DNA of 64,000 nt from Stereocaulon alpinum (lineage: Eukaryota; Ascomycota; Lecanoromycetes; Lecanorales; Stereocaulaceae): contig JAEUBA010000058.1 in NCBI GenBank assembly GCA_018257865.1, forward strand, positions 141,341-205,340, in the 5' to 3' direction. The position numbers and the translations under genes are program-made. Positions 10,667 to 22,866 of the stretch are shown piece by piece. The number at the start of each line of letters is the position of its first letter. The first letter of the stretch is position 1. The notes under the pieces were generated by a model. It was given only the letters and a program-made list of their open reading frames with translations. It was not told the origin of the DNA and made no database searches.

Positions 10667-11823
10667 TCAAAAGATTTCGCCGCCTTTGACTTGTTTTTCC
10701 ACGGTTGTCGTGTCGGCGGTCTCTTTGCCCTTTTCGGTGACGGGTCTGTTTTCGTCGATGATGGGACTTATAGCGAGGGAGTCATGTTCTACATCTCTGC
10801 TTTGTTGTAGGGGAACGGGCCCACCCATCGCAACCTCCTCATCCTTCCTCTCCTGCTCCACGGCCAACTTCGCCTCCTGCCTCTTCCACATTTTCCAAAA
10901 TATCCAACTCCCGTGCAACTGCGTCGCTGAAAACGCACAATGCAGCAAGGGCGTGACGATTTTGAATGCGAGCTGCCATTGGTTCCAGAGGGAGCCAAAG
11001 AGGTAGAAGATTACTAGTGTTTCGCAGATTGTGCCGAAGAAGGTGGAGATGGAGGCGAAGAGGAAGAGGCGGGAGAGGAAGAGGTGGCGGGTGGGGAAGG
11101 TCCGGTAGAGGATTATGGCGATGTGGGGGAGGAGTTCGCAGACGATGTCGAAGGCTCCTGGAAATCACAACGAGAATTCGTTAGCATTGGCTCGAGAGAA
11201 GAAAGCTGGTATACCCAAAGACCACCGAGGTGTGTGTCCTCTTGTCCAGCAAAATGTCGAGAGAGTATAGACTCACCCCAAACAGTACACAGAATAAACT
11301 CAATCGTAGCATCCCGGTTCGCTCGCAGATCTAGCGAAATCGCTATCGCCGCCTCCCCTACTAGTATTGTCCCGATATGATGCATCGTCGCTATCGGACT
11401 GACCCGCACCCGATATATCAACTCAAAAATATACATCCCCACCAGCACCTGCGTGCACACAACCAGCACATCCCCCAATCTCACATTACTATGCGGCGCG
11501 AACCGCGTATCAAGCTGCGCATATCGAAACGCCACGTCGATGAACGGGTACACGCCCACTATCAAGATAAGCAGCTTCGTCCCGCCGGCTATATGGTGGT
11601 TTAGGAAACCCCGGCGGTCGCGGTCGTTGAGGGTCGGGTAGGTGGTTGGGTAGAGGCGGCGGAGGAGGAAGGCTTCGAGGATGTTTTGCTTTATGAGGAA
11701 GAGCGTTACGAGGACCACGGCGAGGATTAGGCCGCTGTAGGGGGAGAGTTTCGAGAGTCGTTGCAGCGGCATGTTTTTTATGTGCGCGTCGCCGGGGACG
11801 TGGGGGTCTAGGTCGCGGGTCAT
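10667..11823 (-). CDS. TLC-type (TRAM/LAG1/CLN8) multi-pass membrane protein
   Basis: Two exons (11823-11277 and 11157-10667) with a 119-nt GT-AG intron encode 345 residues. The chosen start gives MTRDLDPHVPG; an in-frame extension upstream to 11970 lacks the character of the rest and was left out. The protein has about six to seven hydrophobic segments, beginning with YSGLILAVVLVTLFLI and including ILIVGVYPFIDVAF, ILVGEAAIAISL and LFLFASISTFF. The motif MHHIGTILVG resembles the central conserved His region of TLC domains. The C-terminal ~80 residues are charged and polar, as for a cytosolic tail. TLC proteins act in ER/Golgi membranes in lipid synthesis or sensing (ceramide synthase is one branch), but the Lag1 catalytic signature is not evident, so no substrate is proposed. 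The family assignment rests on topology and the HH motif only. Confidence 0.75.
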
Positions 11824-14726
11824 TGTGCGTTGTGTTCGGTGTGGATCGTTGTTGTGGTGGTAGAGGTAGAGGTGGAGGTGGGGCGGTATGGCGCCAATCG
11901 CTTCTCGAGTCGAGCCGTGAGTGAGTGAGTGACTTATTTTTCGTCGAGAGGTAGGCTGGTTGGCGGGCACGTGGAAGCCACGTGTAAATTAAACACACGC
12001 AAGCCCAAGGCGCAGATATTTCTGGCTCGGGGGCAGCAGTGGATGTATTGAGCTAGTAGTAGTAGAAGAATAGAGTTCTCAAAGGACGATCCTGTTCTCG
12101 TTTGTTCTGTGAAACAAAGATTGTTTTGGGTACAAGGGATCGGATCGGATCTTGATTGAAGAAGCGCATCAAAGAATGACTCTGTTTCGGTTTTTTCGAG
12201 GAAAAGAATTCCTCCCGAATTAGAAGAGGATGAGCTGACTCGTGTCTTTATCTGGGCCAGGCTAGCATGAAACGCAATTGATGAGGGAATCGCGTCCAGA
12301 GGTATTAAATTATTGTTTCAACGGGCTTTGTTTCCTGTCAGAGGTAAGTTTTAAAGAAAGGTAGAAGGGCCTGGGGCCATTTGTATAGTAAGTAGATGAT
12401 TCTCTCTCCCCTGAGCTCGTCAGCTCTGCTCTGCTGTGAGAGCTTGTAGGGAAGGGAAGTAAGAGTGAGAGGAAGAGGGTTAAGGGCTCCAAGGGAGGAT
12501 CGATGTGAGAGATTGAATAAGTTAATGGGATTGGGGGGATTACGATCAGGTAAAATGTTGGCGAAGACGGATGGGATGGCCCTACCTATGCGAACTAAGT
12601 AATGAGTGATCTTTCCGAGTCGAGATGTCATGCATGCATGCATCGATCGCTTGGGGGCCCGGTTTGGTAACTATGTTGGGGTTTATGGGTTATGTTACGG
12701 ACGGCTATTATGATGGTCTGGGCTAGAATAGCTGGGTTGTGATTTGTTGGTGTTTGGCGAGGTGGGCTTAGGCGTGCGAATAGTGGCGTCGGGTTAGTTC
12801 TAGGCTCTTGGGATGGGTTTACGCCGTGTGTAGTATTATTATTGTTTTTACTGTGTTTCGGTGATGCCTTTTAATTTAGTTCTTACGTGTGTTGTGTGTT
12901 GTGTGTTGTTGTGTACGAAGGAGCCAATTGGATGAGTTTGGTGGAGGCTGTGCTGTGTATACGAATCGCTTCATGTCTCAGCCTGCTCTCACCGTCTCTG
13001 CTCTTAGACTATGATTTACTAACTTCGAACTCTCCTCTTTCAACATCTTCATCATTCTCCCTTGCTACCATGTCAACCGTTACAGTATACGAACACGAAC
13101 TTCTCTTACGTAGCCAGCGGAAAGTAGTGATAGTAATATCTTTCTTCTAAGTGGCAGGTCGCCCATCACTGTGTCCCACCACCAACCAGCCAGCCCCCGG
13201 CCGAACCCCACCCCCTGAACTACCGTACTATGTTCCAGCCTAATCGTGGCTCGGCCGAGACACCCGCCTGGACCCCGACAGTCTAGCGCACGCTAAGATG
13301 GCTTTTACTACCTTAGCAGCCCTTCCAAGAGATTGCCGCTCTGAATAGGGCTAACCTTTTCTTGGGATCTAGCTCGCAGCGCGCGTACTGTGGACGGGGG
13401 CCGGGGGAATAATTTGTCCTGTTTCTGTGCCGCTTGAAGTACGGTGGGTTTCATCATTTGCCCATGCAAACTACAGGCGTAGTGCTTAGGAATCATGCTG
13501 TTGAGGCCTTTTTCTTTTTCGGTGGATTTTGTACGTAACACCATTCGAGTCTGAAACTGTCTGTGGGGACGGTACGTATCAATAGTACTCTGTACCTAGG
13601 TAAGGTAGGTAATTCGGAGGAAGGGGGGGAGCATGCGTCTAGCCTGCATTCGCTCCCCTCGCTCCGCAAAGCTTGGAAAGCTTGTTTCCTGTTCCCGAGA
13701 TTGAACCCCTGTTGCCCTGTTGCCCCTAACATTCTTCGTCTTTGGACATACGTGTGGGGTCAAGCTGCCAATTGATTCTTGGCGCTTGAGTAATTGCTTG
13801 TGTGGGCCTGCCAATGAATGGCTGCTGATTACGGATTGTGGATCGTGGATTGTGCAGTTGGAGACCGAATCGTGAGGAAATTAATGGTAGGGCAGAGCTT
13901 TTGTCGGGATCTGGCCGTCCCAATGCTCTAGAGTGTAGACTTGGGTGACTGCAATGGGAGATTGCTACGGCAGTACGCTTGAGATTTCTGTTATTGGCTG
14001 GAGCGCCGTGATAATACGTAATCGAATCGAATCGAACCTTGACAGCGGGTTAGGTTAGGTCATCTTACGATCTTATCCAATCCAGTTAGTCCAGTGAGAT
14101 CTAGTCCACAGCCCGCTCCGCTCCGCTCAGCAAATCTTATATACGCTGTCAGACGGATTTCATTAGGTTTCATTCTTTAACTCAAAACCCTATTGGCCGG
14201 CTCGTACGTGCGGTATTATGTGAGAGCTTTTCGAATTCGCCTGCTAGCATGACTCTTCTCGAGGTTTTCATTCCTAGCTTGTTGGAAATGTTTACGATGC
14301 TACCGCTTTCCACATCGCATGCAGCATGGATGCTTGTAATCTAGATGCGTCGACTAAGTACTTCAATGCTACCTTGTCAGCAAAGAGGTGTTGGTCATTG
14401 GGCTTCTCATTTCTCTGTCATGTGAGATTGACCATGATCCTGCGGCTTTCCGTAAACATATGCGGTCTGAATGCTTGCACTCTAGATGCTTTCTCCGCTT
14501 CGATGCTACCTTGTCAGCCAGGAGTTGTTGATAATTTTACCGTCGTTGCTGTGTCCAAAATATCAGGCAGAACAGAATGCCAAGTTCGGCGTCTCATAAG
14601 GCCACCAGCCAGATGAGATGAGGTGTTTATAAGGTGTGATATGTTCAGACATGTTGCATTCTAGATCTGGGTCTCTCATTAACGACAAATGCGAATATAA
14701 GATTTTCCTCATCACACCGCTCTCGA
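11824..14726. other. Intergenic region, no gene supported
   Basis: About 2.9 kb holding the promoter of the minus-strand TLC gene at its left end and the 3' flank of the glycosyltransferase gene at its right end. A well-placed ATG at 13070 after a CT-rich stretch opens only 26 codons. Near 14320-14520 two ~100-bp segments are weakly similar (both contain a CTAGATGC and CTACCTTGTCAGC combination), a possible old duplication. Nothing else was recognised. Confidence 0.5.
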
Positions 14727-17700
14727 TCAAGGCCAGGTATCTCGGTCATATCTCCTGAGGAACGGGCCAGCCCAATGCTCACCGTAAGCATTTGTCCTCG
14801 TGCCATCGAAGAAACCATCCTGTGCTCGCGTAATTATGTCCATCCAGGATGTTGGCTCGGGGAATTTCCACCACTGTACGCCTGATCAGTACTTGCTCTT
14901 CCAACATGTCTCACAGACGAAACAGGATAATCGAGAGGAGGGACCTACCTGATTATGAATATGATAAGCCCACGCCCCTCTAAAGAAATTCGCCAAACTC
15001 CGATTCGTAGCCGGCCACGTCCCAGCAACATCACCTCTCTGCTCCCCGTAGAAATTGCTCCATTCCTTTTCAGGCTCTTCCACCACCCTTAAGAAGGCGC
15101 TCTTGAAGTTCTTGTGGCACGGAACTGTACACGTATCCGTGCCCATCCTCCGTAGATTCGTCACTAGTGGATCAAAAACTGCGTTGTGCAGCATCGCTAG
15201 TTCGTCATTATGGCCGTCTCGCCACAACATGCGTCCAATCACTAGAGGGTGGAAGTTCATTCTCATACGTACGCCGCCGCGGAGTAGATAGGTAGAGAGT
15301 GTCGAGTTGGCGGGGAGAGAGATGACGGCTGTGTTATAGTCGGATGGCGGGAACCGCTCGACCCATTGCTCGGCAAAGGCGCGGGAGAGGCCTGTGGCAG
15401 GGTCAGGAAGGAGCATAGGGCGCATGTCGCGAAGGAGGAGGACGTCCATGTCGAGGTAGACGCCGCCATGGAGATGGAGCACGATGAAACGCACGGCGTC
15501 GGAAACTTGGACTGGCGTGAATCCATTGGCAGTGTTTAGGGCGAGCCAGTATTCGTCGTTTGTGTCTTGGACTACTTCTTCCGCAACGTAGGCTTCATTG
15601 GGATTTTCCGAGGGACGAGGGCTGAGATAGAAGCCGCTCTTCTTGTCGACGGTTTCTTTGGGAAGGGGTATACGGCTTGGCAATCTCCAGCTCTTGAGCG
15701 AAATGTCTCCACGGTCGATAAGAGGCAGGAAGCGTTGGAAGATGGGATCGTCACAGAGCATACTGTTCACAGCTCCTGGGCGCATGTCCTCGTCCAGCCA
15801 TATCCATAGTCGCGAGCAAGGTAAATTTTGAGTATACAAGTATGCTTTGACAAACAATTCGAATCTCCAAGTTGCGGGTCCTGTCCAGTACACGTGGAAT
15901 GGTATGACCTGGCCAGGACACGTTCCAATCGAAGTCGCTGACGCAGCCGTTGTCGAAGAATGTTTGTCACCAGAAAAGCTTCCATCGGCGGCGTCCGAAG
16001 TTCGAGACTCTCGCTGACTGGATTGACTCGAGTTGAAGACTGGCAATGTCAGGTAATCATTCTCCTTCTCTGCGAGGAATGCAAGACAATTGATGATATC
16101 GTCAACACCTTTGCCGTCGAGAATCTCATGGCAAGCCTCTACCATCAAAGTGATATTGGCTATGGTGTCAACATCAGGTCTTGTACCAAGATAGTCATCC
16201 TTTGCCATACTCGGAATCTCGGGGGCTTCTGCAAGGGTATAATTCGAGATCGGATCCCACGATTTCTCACAAATAGAGATGTCACCGTAATGAGGCAGAG
16301 ACGCTTGGTGTAGGCGATCGATGCCGTAGATGCAGCCCCATAGCACCGCTCCTAGGTTTAACCCGCGTAAGAGCACACTTGCGCTACGAAGCTTTGTTGT
16401 CGTCGTCGGAGCAGACTCCTTGGATTGAGATCTCAGCTGGGACAGTATGAAGCAAAGACTGAAGAACCAGCATAATCCAATGCTTGTCCAGCCATACACT
16501 GCCAGGCTGCCTCCAAAGACGACGAGTATTATGGCGTTGCTCGGCACTGTCAAGAAAGTTGGCGTAAGAGTGGATGTGGTCTTTGCAAGCAGTGCTGTTA
16601 AAAACAATAGAGCCGCATTAACAGAGCCACTTGCCACTAGGAGTATCCATAGTAATAAGACATCAAGTACATAGCTGTTACGCTGTATGTCCTGAATTTC
16701 TCCACACAGGAGGAAGATTGGGAAAAGCATGAACACGGACAGGGAGGTTATTTGGCGGAGAGTGGACCAGAATTTGCGTGTTGCATCGTCCAGACGGGAT
16801 TCACGCCAGGCCTTGACAGATGATATCTCAGTACGGATATCTGAGGATGGATCCTGGGTCGTTGAATGCTGGCTACGGTCATAGCAGGCGATCAACAGTA
16901 AGACAGGCAGCAATGTGTCAAGTATTGACATGGAGACACCGGAAAGCAGGCCCCCCGTGGATATCGGCTCCGCGGACGACAATATTTTGAGAGCTAGGCT
17001 GGAAACGCCAAGCAATGAGGACACTAGAAGCAGACTTGAATGAGTTTCCCCTCTCCACATACCATTCAACAACAATGCCAAGGGCACAGCAGATGCTCGA
17101 AAGAGAGCGTAGATCGACAACGGTAGACGACTATATCTGTTGTCAGTGACGCAACTCGACTAGGGTCGCCTGATGTATACCCACATGATGTTTACATTGC
17201 TTAGCGTGGTCCTCAAAATGTATACAATAGTAAGGCCTATGACTTCAAAGAACCTTTTGTTGGCAGAAGATGATTTCGAATTATTAGGCTGCGGCGATGG
17301 CGCTCTCGAGCCTTTTGTTGGGTCGGGTCCAGCATCATGATATTTGAGAAGAGAGGCCTCTTCTTCTCCCCCGGGATGTACGGCACATGGTATACATGTC
17401 AAGTATGGTAATAGCACATGAGTGAGTTGCTGTCCTATGAAGGCAAAACAATATGTTATGCAGCACTGGATTAGTGAAGTGGCTACCGGATAAGGAAATC
17501 TGTAAAGAAACGGTTAGCACATGCAAGTGGGGCCGTGACGTTTCCACAAAAGGGAGACGCGCTTACTTGTAACAGCCGGCTGTTCAACGTATGATTAGCA
17601 TGAGCTCGTAGGTGGAGTTGAGTGAATAGATGGCTGTCGCATACCTGAAAGAATGAAGCGATTGAGTACGAGAAGTCCAGATTCCGCACCGATTGCTCCC

Positions 17701-17771
17701 ACAATCAAGAGCGCACTGAAGAGTTGATGGACCCTGACCAAATCCATTGCCGATCCAAAAGATGAAAGCAT
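14727..17771 (-). CDS. TPT/nucleotide-sugar-transporter-like domain fused to a GT32-type DXD glycosyltransferase
   Basis: Five exons: 17771-17645, 17579-17567 (13 nt), 17499-17185, 17130-14949, 14873-14727; 927 residues in one frame. The N-terminal half (about 1-430) is multi-pass and reads like a triose-phosphate/nucleotide-sugar transporter. It has ESGLLVLNRFIL, then FPYPVATSLIQ after the micro-exon, a long polar loop, TLSNVNI followed by LPLSIYALFRASAVPLALLL, and later TSTLTPTFLTVPSNAIIL as in the last TPT helices. A further membrane segment (LNLGAVLWGCIYGID) precedes a presumably lumenal glycosyltransferase (about 555-927). That part has PFHVYWTG, the sugar-binding HGGVYLDMD with its DXD (about residues 712-714), and a C-terminal AWAYHIHNQ-WW typical of Gly_transf_sug/GT32 proteins. 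A Golgi role combining donor import and transfer is inference. The ATG at 17771 is the first in frame after a stop; a longer 5' end is possible. Confidence 0.85.
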
Positions 17772-19556
17772 TTCATATATGCTGGCGGTAAATGCAAGGA
17801 GGAGAAAGGGTGATTCTGCTTCGCCGCTGGTTGAAGATGGTAAAGGCTGACATTGCACTTTTCGGAGGATTACGTTGCGCCGGACGGAGTCAGGCAACAG
17901 GAGGGTTAGTAGGAATCCCCCAGATCACATATGGAACCACAAGTTGCTCTAAGAATGCAGGGTCCAGCACCAGCAATGAGGCTGAGAAGTACCGCCGGGA
18001 GAAGGGGAGTTTGTTTCCAGGCTAAAGAGATAAGGACAGGTGTTCGCAGCACGATTCGAGTATTAGAGAGAGTAGTGCCTCCAGCGTCTCCGTTTCAACT
18101 AGGAACTTATTCTTAGAACTGAAGATAGCCGATCGGCAAATGGGCTGAGGGTTGAAGAAGTAAGGTATGAGGGTAAGGACAGACGGCACCATTAACTTAT
18201 TATTAGGGTGGTAAGAGAATTGTTAATAGGTGGTGGTGGCGGAGCTGACGTTTGTTCAGGGCCATGTGTTGATGGGTGATAGGGAGGGTTGTAAGGGTCT
18301 ACAAGGGTCTACAAGGGTCGGAATGGAAATTCACATGCCCGGGATCATTGGCTCTGATTAGACTGACTCGGCCGAAGCTTCGGCTCGGCCACCTTGCGAT
18401 CTTAGCGCTGCTCGTTTCAGGCTAGGCGATCAGCCCTAGTTTTAGGTCATCTTAGGCGCCCCACCCTGCAAACATCATTAGAAACCCCACCGCTCTCATT
18501 TGGCAAAAGAAATTGCTGACATGATATTCGGATGTTCACATCAGGCCAAGATGTATTCTTCGCTTTGCCGACACCGAACTTCGCTAATTCTTCAGGGTCT
18601 AAGGGTCAAGTAGACTTCTATGGTCGTGCTGCGATAGAGGGTAGAGGGTGATGCGTGTATTGGTACCTCACTTGCAGAGGCGTGATGTATTGCATGACGC
18701 GGGATTGTGATATTGGCAGCTACTGTTCTCTGGTTGACTTAGATGTATTTCAATCACATATGCGCCCTGCAATTGGAGGGTATGAGATGTCAGTGCGCAG
18801 GGACAAGTGGCCTATTCGCTGTGCCGAGTCAAATCCTACGTCCACCTCAGAACCTTCCCTGCGCAATGTTGGAGATGAGCACGCCAATGATCTCTTATCG
18901 CTGGCAAATCCCATTTCAGCTGACATTCTTAGTAAATCTCCATGCTGTTGATCTCATTCAATTTAGAGATCTTGCTTTCCATCATACGCGAAGTGGTGGA
19001 GGATGAAGTCGAGGTGGAATTATGCTCCATCATCGATGCGCTGCCAAGCATTGGCATCCTCTTGACCAACGGTGTCTCAGCTGTCAGAATAGCTTGAATT
19101 GAGGCTGGACGAGTTGCTCTTCTGTGTCGATGGTATATACTCTCCCGCGCTCACGCCATGTAGCACGCAATGTGAAACATCTCGCAAGTCATGCGCAGTC
19201 CTATGGGTACCTCACAATGAGGAATATTCTCAGTCTTTCCAGGGAGCAGGGGGTAGTTTTGGGGGGTGGATCACGAAAGAGTGGCCGCTCTCGCACCTTG
19301 CAGGGCACCCTGGCTCTGATCTTGGTGTGCGGGCCGCTCCAGGACAAGCTCGGAATACGGAGTACCTGATGGGCGGCCCGAGAATCAACCGTCTCCCCGC
19401 GTTTCTAGCCATCAAACTGCAGCAAGGTTGGCAGCAGCGCCTATAGCGTACACCATTACAGCTTGCTCAGTCGGTTGATTACCATCAAAGGTCGAAGAGG
19501 CACGCTCCCTTAATCTCCTGTTGTTCTCTGTAGAGACAGGTCCTAAGTGTTGAGCA
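17772..19556. other. Divergent intergenic region
   Basis: Lies between the 5' ends of the minus-strand fusion gene and the plus-strand F-box gene, so it should contain both promoters. A short direct repetition of GGGTCTACAA occurs near 18296-18316. Reading frames here (for example about 19099-19446) lack an ATG start and motif support. Confidence 0.5.
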
Positions 19557-20690
19557 ATGGCTATCCTTACCGATCTCCCCATTGAGCTCCTCCAACATAT
19601 CATCTACTACTTGGGAGACTTAGAGCCCCACTCTACCAGGCACATCCAGGAGGAACCATCAGAAGCTCTACTCAATTGCTCCCACCATCCAATCAAAGAC
19701 CTATCCCTCACATGCAACCGTCTATATCAAGTCACATTTCCCACCCTTTTTACCAATCTGAAGGTCAGCATCGACTCGATTGATGCCATCCTCCGATTCG
19801 TAACCATACACTCCCTCACTGCAAAGGTCTCGACCCTTCTGTTTCATGCAACCCTTCAACGAGTCAAGACGGTAGTGAGCCTCAGCACCTCAACCTTCCT
19901 TTACCCGTGGGTCCGTATCCTTACACTCATCGATGGGATCGATCCTCGCGCCGTCACCATCCTCCTTCCTCCTGCCGCTTTCGAATACATCCTCCCCTAC
20001 TCCCTCCGGCTTAGCGATGAATGGGCCTTCGATATCCCCTACCAAATCCTCCATCTCAGCTACATCCGCTCATCTATCTGCCCCACACCAGACGCAGGCC
20101 GAGGGCTTTTAAACCACCAAGACATCCTACGCATACGGCCCTGGACCTATTGCACCTACAATCAAGGGTCCTCTATACACGCATACAGCACATACGAGTA
20201 CTTCCACAAGTGTTGCCCATCGTTGATCAACGGCTCGCATCCCGCGAGTATGTTATATGAAAATGAAGGATCACTTGGCCACCTTATGTTTTTCGATTTC
20301 ATAGCCATCTTTCCGTTTCCGCATCACCAAACACATGAAGGCCATGCTCATGATTTAGTGGACTTCCTCTCACGCATGGCACCAAATCTACGGCATTTAC
20401 GCGTCCAATTGGCACCGACAAGCGGCAACAATATCCTTGACGATGCTAAGGCGCTGGGCACGTGCCAGAGGTCGGATCTATGGAACGAATTCGAACGGGC
20501 GGTAGCTCACCTAATGCAGCGGCTTCAAGAGGGCAGGTTGAAGCGGCTTACCAACTTCACACTGTTGGACTACAAGAATCGTTGGCTAAGGGACGTGATC
20601 AGTGATGTTACTAGGCACTATGCGGATACAAATGAATGGAGAAGGAAATGGAGATATGAGGGTGGTGGAAGCTATATCAAGGTCGAATGA
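19557..20690 (+). CDS. F-box-like domain protein
   Basis: A single uninterrupted exon of 377 codons. The N-terminus LTDLPIELLQHIIYYLGD is a typical F-box start, and LSLTCNRLYQVTFPTLFTNL matches the second half of fungal F-box domains, separated by a ~30-residue insert. The rest (about 60-377) has no recognised motif beyond weak leucine-rich periodicity, e.g. FLSRMAPNLRHLRVQL near 285. F-box proteins recruit substrates to SCF ubiquitin ligases through Skp1; many fungal members of this shape are lineage specific with unknown targets. The start ATG follows a stop-containing leader and directly precedes the F-box. Codon use is C-rich at third positions in the first two thirds and less so at the end. 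Confidence 0.85.
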   Translation: MAILTDLPIELLQHIIYYLGDLEPHSTRHIQEEPSEALLNCSHHPIKDLSLTCNRLYQVTFPTLFTNLKVSIDSIDAILRFVTIHSLTAKVSTLLFHATLQRVKTVVSLSTSTFLYPWVRILTLIDGIDPRAVTILLPPAAFEYILPYSLRLSDEWAFDIPYQILHLSYIRSSICPTPDAGRGLLNHQDILRIRPWTYCTYNQGSSIHAYSTYEYFHKCCPSLINGSHPASMLYENEGSLGHLMFFDFIAIFPFPHHQTHEGHAHDLVDFLSRMAPNLRHLRVQLAPTSGNNILDDAKALGTCQRSDLWNEFERAVAHLMQRLQEGRLKRLTNFTLLDYKNRWLRDVISDVTRHYADTNEWRRKWRYEGGGSYIKVE

Positions 20691-22117
20691 TGGCTTGCAG
20701 CCGATTTTGATGAAATTATAGAATATCCAAAGGACTGGACAGACTTCATGGTCTCAGATCCGTGAAGGCTCTGGGCATGCGTGATGCAGCGGAAACCGTA
20801 GCAGGCAATACATAAGGCGGAGTATCAACTTTGCGCTACCCCCAGCCGCCCGATCATCCCGAGTTCTAACAACTTACCCTGCATGCGTCCTGCAACTTCA
20901 ACTGGGCGAAGCTCGTCTTGGCTTCCTCGTCCCTTCTTCCTTTACAGCAGTGGCGGTAACGCAGGCACTTTCGCCCTACCAGTATGCGTCCAATTAGGCT
21001 TCCATCCGCTCACAATGTTCGTGACTCGCTCAGCCTACCTCATGTACTGACGGCCATCTCTTTCCAGACGTCAGGCACTCCCCGTCAATAATCATCTAGA
21101 CACAGCTTTCAAACCCTCATAGCAGCAGCGTATTTACCCCTCAGAATGCTCATTTGGCGAAACGCTCGCCTCAGGGTGCGGGAAGTGCACGATATCAAAT
21201 CGTGTAGGCATCAGCATGTTGGTGACCCGGCGTTGCACTTAGTGATTTCTTGGATGTCAAAGGCATGCATATCTTCAACAATCCATTAATCTATCTAACT
21301 CGCCACTAAACCCCCAAAACAGACCCAAAAGAACTTTGATAACTTCAATCGCAACGCCACAATCCTCCTAAACCCAAGAATCCTCATAGAGCAGGAGCCA
21401 CTATACTACATCTATTACAGGACATCTAAAGCACACATCAAACCCACCCCACGCCTCGAAAAATCACGGACCAGATCAAGAATGCAATGCCATGATATGA
21501 AAGAGCCATGTCTCAAAGCGCCCCATTGAATGACGGCTTCGTCTGGCGTCGATCGAGCCTGGGGTGTGCGTGCATGACTCATGCTTCCTGCTGTTGAGTG
21601 ACACGATAGGATAGTCTATACCTCCCGCCGATCAAGATGATCTGACTGGGCGAGCGAATAGTACAATGCAATGCAGAGGAAACCACTTCAAGAGAGATTG
21701 CACGGAATTGCTGCTACATGACATGATATCATGCTTGGGAGTCAGCACCAGAGATGGTTAGTGGCTACCTTGTCCAGTTCTATGCACGACATGCAGCCCT
21801 GCTTAGCTCAGCTCAGTGCTATGGGATTGGGAACGGGATCGGGTAGCATAGGGAGCAATTCGGAGTGGAGGCGTACTGGGTAGTGGAGATGGTGTTGGGA
21901 GGGGATAGAGAGGAGAAGGTACCAATGTCAGCTTTATTTGTATTTTTTCTTCTACCTAGCCTAGCTTAGCTTACATACAGATTCACACTCCATCAACATA
22001 AACGTCGCCTTTGTCATCTTAGAACGATTGGGAGTATCCCTCCCCTACCTAGTGCTGTTTTATCTATATATGTATGACATCTTCCCAGCTCATTCAAGCG
22101 AATAGGTACGGTAGATA
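20691..22117. other. Intergenic region, nothing recognised
   Basis: Contains the 3' flanks of the F-box gene (+) and of the small secreted protein gene (-). No frame with splice support was found on either strand. Confidence 0.5.
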
Positions 22118-22663
22118 TCATGTATGCTTTGCCGAGCACGCGATCGCTGTCGTCGTTGTCCCGGCTATATTGTTGTTTATGAGCGTTGCTGTTGGTGAGG
22201 GACGGACCTGTCATCGATATAGTATCAGCATTATCATCAACATCAGCACCCCAAACCATGAAATCTCAAACTCAATATAGGCGTCACGGATCCCGATGGA
22301 CAGGAGGATAGAGGTGATGGGATATAGAGAGGAGGGGAAACGGTGACGTACGGGTCCATGTCCCCCCAAGCCAAGCACGGTTAATGAGCAGCCGTGACAG
22401 TTTACGTAGCGGGTTGCTGTGTGTGTTACGAGGTAGATTGTTGTTATGGGGCTTAGGTTGTAGGTTTTTAGCGTTTGGAGGGTTGTTGTGCAGTTTTTTG
22501 GCGGGGTGGGGTTGTGGGTTGTGGTGGTTGAGGGTGGTGGTTTTGCGCTGGGAGGTGGTGTTAGTTGTTTTTTTTTGTTTTGGGATTGTGGGGTGGGGAG
22601 GGAGGGGTGTTACGTGGTGGTTGCGAGGACGAGCGCGGTGGTTAGGAGGGTGGAGAGATGCAT
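22118..22663 (-). CDS. Small secreted cysteine-containing protein
   Basis: Three exons (22663-22614, 22547-22352, 22207-22118) encode 111 residues. The introns have GT donors, a CAACTAAC branch site near the first acceptor and clear AG acceptors. The product begins with a signal peptide (MHLSTLLTTALVLATT), then a Pro/Thr-rich stretch, a KNCTTTLQTL segment, VNCHGCSLTVLGLGGHGP with a C..C pair, and a Thr/Ala-rich end closing with AIACSA. The mature part has four cysteines. The layout (N-terminal Cys, C-G-C pair followed by GG.GP, Thr-rich linker, last Cys near the end) resembles a family of short secreted proteins I recall from Dothideomycetes; no function is assigned to them. Effector or cell-wall roles are possible but unproven. 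The plus strand over this gene is G/T rich and opens a misleading long frame (22384-22731). Confidence 0.75.
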
Positions 22664-22866
22664 TGGTTGTTGGGGGTTGGGTCTTGTTTAGGGCGGGGTT
22701 TGATGGGTGGGATGGTTTTGGAGGGTGGTGAAGGGGTGAGTGGGTGTTTGTTGTATATGTTTGGGGTGATTGATTGATGTTGAAAGAGGAGATGCTTGAG
22801 AGATGTCTTCGATTCTATAGTAGGATCCATCTTCGACCAGCTGAGTGGGTCCAGCCGTTTTGGGAG

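Noticed and set aside
13070..13283. ATG in good context after a CT-rich leader (MSTVTVYEHELL)
   Set aside because: Only 26 codons; extension needs a 34-nt intron, and the product has no recognisable features.
22384..22731. Plus-strand frame of 115 codons, Gly/Trp/Val rich
   Set aside because: It is the antisense of the small secreted protein gene, whose codon pattern, introns and signal peptide are clear on the minus strand.
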